Assembly: GCA_937897265.1 (NCBI GenBank)
Contig: CALCPT010000611.1
Span: forward strand, 1-7,115
DNA from: an uncultured Alcaligenaceae bacterium
GTDB lineage: Bacteria; Pseudomonadota; Gammaproteobacteria; Burkholderiales; Burkholderiaceae_B
Length of the DNA: 7,115 nucleotides
Direction: 5' to 3'
Position 1 is the first letter of the stretch, and each line of letters opens with the position of its first letter. Made by a program: the position numbers and the translations under genes. This document shows, one piece after another, positions 1 through 5,778 of the stretch. Below the pieces are notes generated by a model that had not been told where the DNA came from, made no database searches, and worked only from the letters and a program-made list of their open reading frames with translations.

Positions 1-1
1 A

Positions 2-178
2 TGGTTGTTGTCAGGAGTGACTGCAACCTACATCAGCCCCGGAGAAGGCGAGACGATTTCAGCAACGTCAACGATTGTGCATCGGGGCCGGATGACGGCT
101 GTAGTGAGCACACAGGTGATTAACAGCACGGGGCGTAAAGCGCTAGAGGTCATTACGACGCACGCACGCCGGCCATAG
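2..178 (+). CDS. PaaI-like hotdog-fold thioesterase, C-terminal fragment
   Basis: This frame is open from the left edge and ends at TAG 176-178, giving the last 58 residues of a protein whose start lies outside the window. The pattern YISPGEGE, then an alternating beta segment with IVHRGRMTAVVSTQVIN, then a short turn and ALEVITTHARRP, is the usual ending of the PaaI/YbgC-type acyl-CoA thioesterase hotdog domain: two long antiparallel strands, the first with a conserved H/G-R-R/M segment. Such enzymes hydrolyse acyl- or aryl-CoA thioesters in the cytoplasm. The substrate cannot be deduced and the catalytic residues, which sit earlier in the domain, are not present. The gene converges on the acyltransferase with only 3 bases between the stop codons. 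The family call rests on pattern recognition of the last strands. The first four or five residues at the window edge fit the family less clearly. Confidence 0.7.
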   Translation, partial: WLLSGVTATYISPGEGETISATSTIVHRGRMTAVVSTQVINSTGRKALEVITTHARRP

Positions 179-181
179 AGA

Positions 182-1075
182 TCACGAGGGTATTGATTCG
201 GCACGCTCTTTTGTCTTTTTATTTTTAGGCGGCTTGTAGCGGTTATAGCCCCATAGGTACTGTTCAGGCATCTGTGCGATCATGGCTTCCATTTCTTGGT
301 TGATGACGGTTGCCGCAGCGATGCTGTCATCCGGTAGCGGGTGTTCAAGCTTTTTATACTTCAGGGTATAGCCTTGACCTAAGCCTTCTCTCTTGGCCCC
401 CAAAATAAAAATCGTGGCGCCCGAGAGCTTTTGTAACCGCTGTACTAGAGTCATCGTGTAAGCGGGCTTGCCAAAAAAAGGTGCCCACACGCCTTCGCCT
501 TCAGGGGGAACTTGATCGGGCAAAATGCCGACGGTATTACCGCGCAGCAATGTTTTGACTAACGTTCGTACGCCCGTTTGGTTAGCCGGCGCCATGGTGA
601 GCTGAGGGCGTGAGCGCATTTGAATGATCCAGTCTTGTAGCCATTCTAGGCGCGGCGGTCTGAACAGGACGGTCGAACGATAACGACTGCTATACACCGG
701 GCCGAGTAACTCAAAACAACCCGCATGAGGTGAGAGCAAAATTACGCCTTTACCAAGCGCCAGCGCGTCATCGAATTGTTGCCAGTTATCGCACGCCAGT
801 TTGGTATTTAAAAACGCATCATTACGTCGGGTCCACCAAAAGGGCATCTCATAGATCAGTTGCCCTGAACTGAGCATGGCCGCGCGCAGAGTTTGTTCGG
901 TTGAGTCAGGAAACGCCTGCTTGAGGTTTTCGGCTGCCCGACGCTTATAACGCCCAGGCAGGCACCACGCGAGCCATCCCGCGCACCAGCCAAGCGTTTG
1001 TACCAAAATGAGCGGTAAAGACCCAATTAGTTTAAAAAGTAGGGTAGCCAGTACAGGCAAAAATTTATTAAGCAT
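182..1075 (-). CDS. LpxL/HtrB-family lysophospholipid (lipid A-type) acyltransferase
   Basis: A 297-residue protein of normal length for the LpxL/LpxM (HtrB/MsbB) family, which adds a secondary acyl chain to lipid A precursors, or more broadly acylates lysophospholipids, at the inner membrane. It has a hydrophobic N-terminal anchor (about residues 5-39). The catalytic motif H-x4-E is in SPHAGCFE (His117, Glu122). An FRPP segment (138-141) and the family block GILPDQVPPEGEGVWAPFFG (about 183-202, with Asp187) complete the picture. The C-terminus is basic (PPKNKKTKER). The start ATG at 1073-1075 is the first in frame and gives the hydrophobic anchor, but no good Shine-Dalgarno sequence precedes it. 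It is convergent with the thioesterase and divergent from the PLP enzyme. Which acylation step it performs (LpxL, LpxM or an ornithine-lipid-type acyltransferase) cannot be decided here. Confidence 0.9.
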   Translation of the reverse strand: MLNKFLPVLATLLFKLIGSLPLILVQTLGWCAGWLAWCLPGRYKRRAAENLKQAFPDSTEQTLRAAMLSSGQLIYEMPFWWTRRNDAFLNTKLACDNWQQFDDALALGKGVILLSPHAGCFELLGPVYSSRYRSTVLFRPPRLEWLQDWIIQMRSRPQLTMAPANQTGVRTLVKTLLRGNTVGILPDQVPPEGEGVWAPFFGKPAYTMTLVQRLQKLSGATIFILGAKREGLGQGYTLKYKKLEHPLPDDSIAAATVINQEMEAMIAQMPEQYLWGYNRYKPPKNKKTKERAESIPS

Positions 1076-1167
1076 AACGAATAGAATACCAAAACAACGC
1101 CTTAAGCGACTAATTGCTGCAATACAACCGAACCTATACCGACACCACTCTTTAAGCCCTATTGCTC
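1076..1167. other. Divergent intergenic region between acyltransferase and PLP enzyme
   Basis: These 92 bases separate the two divergent start codons and must hold both promoters if each gene has its own. The segment is A+T-richer than its flanks. I see a TATTCT close to the acyltransferase start on the minus strand but no matching -35 box at 16-18 bases, so no promoter is called. A short perfect inverted repeat, ATTGC-T-GCAAT, lies at 1113-1123 and could be an operator or chance. Confidence 0.4.
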
Positions 1168-2298
1168 ATGAAACTGACCGATCTCGTCACCCCCGTCGCC
1201 CTCATTGATTTACCCCGCATGCAACACAATATTGAGCGAATGCAAGCACAAGTCGCGAGTTTGGGGGCGACCTTCAGGCCTCACGTTAAAACTTCAAAAT
1301 GTGTACAGGCCACCGAGGCGCAAATTCAGGCCGGTGCGCAAGGTATTACGGTATCGACCATCAAAGAAGCTGAACAGTTTTTTGCCGCCGGGATTCGAGA
1401 TATTTTGTATGCAGTGGGTTTGGCGCCCAATAAACTCGCGGCTGCTGGCGCACTGATGCGTAAAGGCTGCGATCTTAAAGTGCTAACCGATAGCGTGCAA
1501 TCTGCACAAGCAATTGCCACCTTCGGTAAAGAGCAGGGGCTATGTTTCAAGGTGTTGATTGAAATCGACACCGATGATCATCGTTCGGGGATCAAGCCTG
1601 AGTCAGCAGCGCTATTAGCGGTTGCGCAGGCTCTTGAGTCTCCAGGCTGTGAGATTGTTGGGGTAATGACGCACGCTGGCTCAAGTTATGACTTAAATAC
1701 CCCCCAGGCCTTGATTGCCATGGCTGAGCAAGAGCGCGCAGGCTGCGTGCGCGCGGCCGAGCGTTTGCGCGCAGTTGGGTTTGCTTGCCCAATTGTGAGT
1801 ATCGGTTCAACCCCAACAGCCTTGTCAGCCAAGAACCTTGAAGGCGTGACCGAGGTACGAGCAGGTGTATATGTCTTTTTTGATTTGGTGATGCACAACA
1901 TCGGCGTGTGTACCAAAAACGAAATTGCACTTAGCGTGTTAACCAGTGTGATTGGTCATCAAGAAGAAAAAGGTTGGGCCATCGTTGACGCGGGTTGGAT
2001 GGCCATGAGTCGCGATCGCGGCACACAAAAGCAAACGAATGATTTTGGATATGGTCAGGTCTGCGATCTAAATGGACAGGTGCTTGAGGGCTACACCATT
2101 AGCGGTGCGAATCAAGAGCACGGTATTGTTTCGCGTGCCGGGCAGCCTGATCTAGAGATTGCCAAGCGCTTTCCGATTGGTACGCAATTTCGAATTTTGC
2201 CCAATCATGCGTGCGCCACAGGTGCTCAGTTTCCAGAGTATCAAGCGCTTGATGCACACGGCACCGTTCAAACCTGGAGCCGCTTTTACGGCTGGTAG
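1168..2298 (+). CDS. D-serine dehydratase / D-threonine aldolase-like PLP enzyme (alanine racemase N-terminal fold)
   Basis: A 376-residue cytoplasmic enzyme of the fold-type III PLP family (DSD1-like). Its N-terminus TPVALIDLPRMQHNIERMQ is the family opening. PHVKTSK (Lys41) carries the presumed Schiff-base lysine on the first barrel strand. A later VTEVRAGVYVFFD stretch corresponds to the PLP phosphate-side region. Near the C-terminus NHACATG provides a His-x-Cys pair (His347, Cys349), the zinc ligands of eukaryotic-type D-serine dehydratase and of bacterial D-threo-3-hydroxyaspartate dehydratase. As I recall, D-threonine aldolases use His-x-Asp instead, so a D-hydroxyamino acid dehydratase (ammonia-lyase) is the better guess. 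ATG 1168 is preferred over the in-frame TTG at 1162 because the family begins almost directly at the TPxxxID motif. Neither start has a clear ribosome binding site. It appears to be a single-gene unit, and substrate remains unproved. Confidence 0.85.
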   Translation: MKLTDLVTPVALIDLPRMQHNIERMQAQVASLGATFRPHVKTSKCVQATEAQIQAGAQGITVSTIKEAEQFFAAGIRDILYAVGLAPNKLAAAGALMRKGCDLKVLTDSVQSAQAIATFGKEQGLCFKVLIEIDTDDHRSGIKPESAALLAVAQALESPGCEIVGVMTHAGSSYDLNTPQALIAMAEQERAGCVRAAERLRAVGFACPIVSIGSTPTALSAKNLEGVTEVRAGVYVFFDLVMHNIGVCTKNEIALSVLTSVIGHQEEKGWAIVDAGWMAMSRDRGTQKQTNDFGYGQVCDLNGQVLEGYTISGANQEHGIVSRAGQPDLEIAKRFPIGTQFRILPNHACATGAQFPEYQALDAHGTVQTWSRFYGW

Positions 2299-2440
2299 AA
2301 CGATGATCGCGACAGGCTTGTGCAACCTGCAGTAGGGTTGTATTCAGAGGGACTGCGCAAGTTCAGGAACGCTGCATTGGGGTGACGATCTAGCCGCGCT
2401 TCATTTAGCCATTGCGATTCTTACGAATTGAAGTCAGCTT

Positions 2441-2450
2441 AGGTGCAGTG
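2441..2450 (+). repeat. Direct repeat AGGTGCAGTG, copy 1
   Basis: This exact 10-base copy duplicates the sequence at 2480-2489, where it spans the end of the pilin Shine-Dalgarno sequence and the first base of its start codon. Start-to-start distance is 39 bases. Copy 1 is followed at once by CACACTG, so it also forms an inverted repeat (CAGTG-CA-CACTG, 2446-2457). Confidence 0.7.
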
Positions 2451-2476
2451 CACACTGTGCTCTTGTTTATATTAGC

Positions 2477-2482
2477 AAGAGG
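2477..2482 (+). promoter_or_regulatory. Shine-Dalgarno sequence of the pilin gene
   Basis: AAGAGG lies 6 bases before the GTG at 2489. This is the strongest start signal in the region and decides the pilin start, because no other in-frame start (TTG at 2528 or 2537) has a comparable site. Confidence 0.7.
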
Positions 2483-2489
2483 TGCAGTG
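2480..2489 (+). repeat. Direct repeat AGGTGCAGTG, copy 2
   Basis: The second exact copy covers the 3' part of the pilin ribosome binding site and the first base of the GTG start. It is the 3' side of the possible start-sequestering hairpin. Confidence 0.7.
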
Positions 2490-2845
2490 TGTCTGTTCAG
2501 TCTTCAAATACCTCAGTCAAGCCACCTTTGCAAGGCTTGGCGCGGCAACCTGTTCACGGCCTAAAGTCGCAGCGTATCGGTCAGCGCCTAGAGCGGCAAG
2601 CTGGGCAAGGCATGACCGAATACATCATCATCGTCGCTTTAGTGGCGGTGGCTGCAATTGCGGTGTATCAGTATTTGGGGCAAGTGCTACGTGCCCAAAC
2701 TGCCGCGGTCGCAAAAGAGCTTGCTGGTGAGGACGGCACCCAGCAGTCGCGTGCTGCACAGACTGCTGCAGAGTCGGCAGCCACTCAGGCCGCCGCAAAG
2801 TCTTTAAAGGATTTCACTGGCAATGCAGAGGGCTCGGCTCGATGA
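2489..2845 (+). CDS. flp: Flp-type (type IVb) major pilin precursor
   Basis: A 118-residue prepilin and first gene of the tad operon. The core AGQGMTEYIIIVALVAVAAI shows the Flp signature. A prepilin-peptidase cleavage after Gly39 would leave Gln at +1, Glu44 at +5 and Tyr45 at +6, followed by one hydrophobic helix (about 46-63) that packs in the pilus and anchors the subunit in the inner membrane before assembly. The start is GTG with AAGAGG 6 bases upstream. No ATG occurs in frame before residue 42. Two oddities stand out: the leader is 39 residues, longer than usual for Flp proteins, and the mature 79-residue protein has a Gln/Ala-rich tail (about 66-105) that extends the typical 50-60 residues. 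The gene overlaps the next one by ATGA. If several Flp-like pilins exist in the genome, this could be a minor one. Confidence 0.9.
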   Translation: MSVQSSNTSVKPPLQGLARQPVHGLKSQRIGQRLERQAGQGMTEYIIIVALVAVAAIAVYQYLGQVLRAQTAAVAKELAGEDGTQQSRAAQTAAESAATQAAAKSLKDFTGNAEGSAR

Positions 2846-4311
2846 GCAGGTGGCGCAATGGTTGCCCAAGTGCGTCTGTGTTGCTTCAACGGCACCCCGT
2901 ATTGCCGCTGCAAGCGCTTAGCCAGTGTGGCCAAATTCTGCCTTTGGGCTTGATATTGAGCGCTGTGGTGCTAGTCGCTTGGGTGCTATCCCTAAACTTA
3001 GGTCGGTTAGTGCATAACAAAGCCTCGCTCTTACGAGCGACCGACGCCGCCGTCTACTCGGCTGCCGTTGCACAGGCACGGGCGTTGAATCTTCATGCAT
3101 ACCTAAATCGCGCTCAACTCGCTCAGCAAATTGCGATGGCACACTTAATTACGATGGCCTCGGCTCAACGCTATCGGGCGACCCTCGCGCAGCAAGCTAG
3201 TCGTTTGAATCCACCCGTCAGCCTGATCGGAATGCTCTTTGGCCCACAATACGCTGCAGCATATTTGGCAGCGAAGGTGGGTGGGCGAGGTGATCAGGTT
3301 GCCTTGTCACAGTTGTCTGAAGCCTTTGAGCGCCATGATGACGTGATTCACCGCGTGCTTGAGCAGGCGCGAGGCGAGCAAATCAAGCGTCTAAGCGGCC
3401 ACAGACAACAAGTCTTGAATCAGGTGTTGGTGCAAAACGTCGGTGGCAGTGGTTCGACGATGACGGGTACAACCTTGGCTGAACTTGGTCTTGAAACAAC
3501 CGTCAGTGCCGATGATTTGCCCGGCTTTGTCTCGCGGTTTTCGAGTGCAGACGCTAACTGGCAGGCACTTTTAAAGCGAGTATCAAAGCAATACGGCTTT
3601 TTAAACGATCGTCATCATACGACTCGTAATCTGTGGGCGGTGAACCTGCGGTGCCCCCACAAGCGCCATGAACTGCGTCGTAAAGGTTCAACACGGCTTG
3701 GGGCAAACGGTGTTTGGTCAGTTGAAGATCATCAATCGTTTCATGCCTTGCGATATAACCGTGTGATTGGTTGTTATCAGCGTGAATACCCAATGGGCTG
3801 GGCGCTGATCAATAGCGCGCCAGGGGCTCGGTCGCAATCTGCGGTGCAAACTGCAACCGCTTCTGAGCCGCAAAACTTTGCGAAAGAATCCTTTTGGCGA
3901 TGGGTTAACCAACAGCCTCATGGAGGTTGGAATATTTTTTCGGGTGGCGATAATCATCTTGCCCGCAGATGGGCGTCTTCAAATGAACTTCGCTGGACGA
4001 CGCAGGGTACGCCTAGCTTTGCTGCACTGACGCCCAAGCATAAAGATTCGATCCGCCTGGCAATTTCCGTCAAACAACAGAGCCCGTTGATTCACACGGG
4101 CCATCCGCTTGAAGAGAAGCGCTTTGGTGGTCGTTTTGCATTGAGCACATCTGAGCGTGTTCTTGCACTACGCGCAGAGGCGGCCGCTCAAACTTACTTT
4201 GCTCCGCCCGAGACGAAAGGCCAGGCAGCCGCGACACCTAATCTTTTTCAACCATTTTGGCGTGCGCGGTTGATCGATATCGCTGCGACAAAACAGCGAG
4301 GTAATCCATGA
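2842..4311 (+). CDS. TadG-like Flp pilus assembly protein
   Basis: A 489-residue protein with one N-terminal membrane helix (about 32-53) preceded by a basic segment. A block rich in small residues follows (RATDAAVYSAAVAQARA, about 65-81), analogous to the DAAALA-type block after the helix of TadE/TadG proteins. The remaining 400 or so residues should be periplasmic, and I recognise no von Willebrand domain in them. The pre-helix sequence CGQILPL resembles the pilin G-Q cleavage context, but +5 is Leu instead of Glu, so processing by prepilin peptidase is doubtful. Only two cysteines occur after the helix (Cys271 and Cys311), a possible disulfide. A start ATG at 2842 overlaps the pilin stop and has AGAGGG 9 bases upstream. 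Its role is inferred from position and topology: a minor component or anchor in Flp pilus assembly. TadG relationship is probable, not proven. Confidence 0.7.
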   Translation: MSRWRNGCPSASVLLQRHPVLPLQALSQCGQILPLGLILSAVVLVAWVLSLNLGRLVHNKASLLRATDAAVYSAAVAQARALNLHAYLNRAQLAQQIAMAHLITMASAQRYRATLAQQASRLNPPVSLIGMLFGPQYAAAYLAAKVGGRGDQVALSQLSEAFERHDDVIHRVLEQARGEQIKRLSGHRQQVLNQVLVQNVGGSGSTMTGTTLAELGLETTVSADDLPGFVSRFSSADANWQALLKRVSKQYGFLNDRHHTTRNLWAVNLRCPHKRHELRRKGSTRLGANGVWSVEDHQSFHALRYNRVIGCYQREYPMGWALINSAPGARSQSAVQTATASEPQNFAKESFWRWVNQQPHGGWNIFSGGDNHLARRWASSNELRWTTQGTPSFAALTPKHKDSIRLAISVKQQSPLIHTGHPLEEKRFGGRFALSTSERVLALRAEAAAQTYFAPPETKGQAAATPNLFQPFWRARLIDIAATKQRGNP

Positions 4312-5054
4312 GGGTAAGATTGTCGTCGTCTCGCAGCCAAGGACAGGCGACGCTAGAAGCGTTGTTGATAATTGCCTTCGGATTCTTGCTGGTGCTGGGC
4401 ATTCATCACCTCGGACAGCTTCGCTCACACACACTTGATTTGCTTGGTGAAAGTCATTTTCAATCGTTTATACCGTTACCGGTAAACGATGCCCAGACTC
4501 CGTCCGTTGTTCCAGCAATAGTGACTCCTGCATTCGTATCCCTTGCGTCCTCGATCAATGAGCCGTTGCAATACCGCTACGCCAAGGTGCGCTTGGGCAC
4601 TTCAACATATAGTGCGACGCTCCTTGAGGTTGAAAATCAACTGGGATTTGATTCTGCAATGCTGTTACGGGCAAGCGCTCAGTCTGCCCCAATTCAAAAA
4701 AGCACATTACCAACACTTGGTCTGAATCGGCAATCACCGCTGATACGCCATAGTTTCTTACTGTCGGGATCTGGTCAGTCGGGCTCAATGCAAGACGCAC
4801 AAATGAAAATCGCAGGTGCTGCCACGCTTTGGCAAAAGAGTTTTTCTCAATCCAGAGAGCTGGTCAATCACAGTGCACCAACGTTGAAAAGCATTGATCA
4901 GGCTTGGGGTCGCACTGCAGTAACCTCGTCGTGGTTAATGCCCTGGGCAAACGAAAGCCTAGTTTCTGGAGCGTTGGGGCAAGTTTCGGGATCGCAACCG
5001 GAAAAAGCAGTTGAGCAAACGCAAGGATTGATCAAACGCTGGACGGTATATTGA
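4308..5054 (+). CDS. TadE-like pseudopilin / minor pilus protein
   Basis: A 248-residue protein with a textbook type IV prepilin-like N-terminus: a short basic leader (RVRLSSSRSQG), then Gly12 before QATLE, which places Glu17 at +5, then a hydrophobic helix (about 18-38). Prepilin peptidase would release a 236-residue mature protein with a periplasmic domain rich in Ser, Gln and Leu and without cysteines. TadE and TadF of other tad systems are processed pseudopilins of this architecture and are needed for fibre assembly. The start ATG overlaps the preceding stop by 4 bases and has GCGAGG 6 bases upstream. The large soluble domain shows no motif I recognise, so the call depends on the N-terminus and the operon. 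Confidence 0.7.
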   Translation: MRVRLSSSRSQGQATLEALLIIAFGFLLVLGIHHLGQLRSHTLDLLGESHFQSFIPLPVNDAQTPSVVPAIVTPAFVSLASSINEPLQYRYAKVRLGTSTYSATLLEVENQLGFDSAMLLRASAQSAPIQKSTLPTLGLNRQSPLIRHSFLLSGSGQSGSMQDAQMKIAGAATLWQKSFSQSRELVNHSAPTLKSIDQAWGRTAVTSSWLMPWANESLVSGALGQVSGSQPEKAVEQTQGLIKRWTVY

Positions 5055-5055
5055 A

Positions 5056-5778
5056 ATGACCGGTCTTGTGATTCTGTTGCCCTTTGAGAGATTCATACGT
5101 CATTGGTGGCACATATTGTTGCTGATCAGTGCGCTCAGTCTAACGCCGACTTGGTGCTCATCTGCGCAGGCCAGTGCCTTGAAGGCAATTGTGCTTCCTC
5201 AAGCCGTGACACGCTCAGTCATGCTAGACAAGAGTCAATGGCAAGGGGTTAGCGTTGAGCTTGAACGTTTACAGAGCCCCGCAACACTTGAGGCTACGCT
5301 CGAGCAATTGGCGATGCTGCTGCCTGAGTTGACCCCGGTATGGTCCGAACACGGTGTGATGCAAGCCCATTGGAGCAGTGCCCAGAACTCGTACGTCTTA
5401 TTACTTTGGGAGACTCAAACACACAGCACCGAGGGTATCTTGTCAGGGCTTGCGTTAGCCCAGCCCTTGATGGTGGGGCATCACACCTTGCCTGTAAAGT
5501 TTACGGCGATGGATTGGCTTCCGACGCAGACCCAACAACTGTTTCGCTTGATTGACAATTCGGGGACTCAACCCGTTGCAATCTCAAGCTTCATCGTTTC
5601 AGTAACGTCTTCGCAACTCGTTGACCATCTCAACGCTTACGGCCGGCGTAACGGCTGGGTGCGCTTACCTGATGACTTGAGCTTCTTGCGAAACGATACC
5701 CGCTTGTCATTTCAGGTCATGACCGAGACAGGTCATGCCACAGTGCTGGTGTACGAAACCGCGCGAGATGCGCCATGA
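5056..5778 (+). CDS. Exported protein of unknown function in the tad operon
   Basis: I do not recognise this 240-residue protein. Its N-terminus is basic/aromatic (RFIRHWW) followed by a hydrophobic segment (about 19-33) and AQASA at 37-41, which suits signal peptidase I cleavage after residue 39 or 41. Cys34 is not in a convincing lipobox. The mature part is a mixed alpha/beta sequence with no cysteines. Two stretches, about 73-120 and 184-235, each run from a Leu-rich helix to a strand ending in VLLLWET or TVLVYET, which hints at an internal duplication. The gene starts 1 base after the pseudopilin stop and overlaps cpaB by ATGA, so it is co-translated with the secretion channel genes. A periplasmic accessory role for the secretin or the pilus, possibly like RcpB/TadD-type accessory proteins, is inference from context only. 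Confidence 0.75.
   Translation: MTGLVILLPFERFIRHWWHILLLISALSLTPTWCSSAQASALKAIVLPQAVTRSVMLDKSQWQGVSVELERLQSPATLEATLEQLAMLLPELTPVWSEHGVMQAHWSSAQNSYVLLLWETQTHSTEGILSGLALAQPLMVGHHTLPVKFTAMDWLPTQTQQLFRLIDNSGTQPVAISSFIVSVTSSQLVDHLNAYGRRNGWVRLPDDLSFLRNDTRLSFQVMTETGHATVLVYETARDAP

Larger units (their letters stand above)
2299..2488. other. Intergenic region upstream of the tad operon
   Basis: No credible gene is seen in these 190 bases. The part just after the PLP gene holds only weak stems (for example CAGG/CCTG at 2313-2329 or CAACC/GGTTG at 2323-2340) without a T-run, so no terminator is called. The last 50 bases contain the repeat and hairpin elements listed separately. A TATATT hexamer at 2468-2473 matches the sigma70 -10 consensus at five of six positions, but no -35-like hexamer lies 16-18 bases upstream. 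A tad promoter would therefore have to be activator-dependent or lie elsewhere in this gap. Confidence 0.6.
2451..2491 (+). promoter_or_regulatory. Inverted repeat that could sequester the pilin ribosome binding site and start codon
   Basis: CACACTG at 2451-2457 is the exact reverse complement of CAGTGTG at 2485-2491, which contains the GTG start (2489-2491). CTCTTG at 2460-2465 is the exact reverse complement of CAAGAG at 2476-2481, which contains most of the Shine-Dalgarno sequence. Between the two blocks, 2 bases face 3, which can form two G-U pairs with one bulged G. The loop is about 10 A+T-rich bases (2466-2475). In RNA this gives a stem of 13 Watson-Crick pairs that buries both translation signals. 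It could act as a translational switch. It could instead work as DNA: an operator dyad centred on the TATATT -10-like sequence. The two readings exclude each other in part, because a start point set by that -10 box would fall near 2480, inside the stem. Confidence 0.5.

Noticed and set aside
1113..1123. Inverted repeat ATTGCTGCAAT in the divergent gap as an operator
   Set aside because: It is only 5-base arms, is not clearly placed relative to a promoter, and easily arises by chance; noted in the region entry but not called.
1008..1208. Plus-strand 66-codon frame across the divergent intergenic region
   Set aside because: It overlaps the N-terminus of the acyltransferase and the start of the PLP enzyme, shows no ribosome binding site, and its composition is arginine- and proline-rich noise.
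1592..1930. Minus-strand open frames of 112 and 76 codons inside the PLP enzyme gene
   Set aside because: They are antisense to a well-conserved enzyme, have arginine- and serine-rich non-protein-like composition, and show no family resemblance.
2313..2340. Possible terminator after the PLP enzyme gene
   Set aside because: The stems are only 4-6 pairs, compete with each other and are not followed by a T-run.
2482..2730. Second plus-strand frame starting 7 bases before the pilin start
   Set aside because: It is the shifted frame of the pilin gene. Its sequence is low-quality (many Cys, Arg, Ser), whereas the other frame gives a textbook Flp pilin.
5155..5166. Cys34 of the unknown exported protein as a lipoprotein attachment site
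   Set aside because: The preceding residues (TPTW) do not fit the lipobox pattern, and a signal peptidase I site (AQA or ASA) follows within a few residues.
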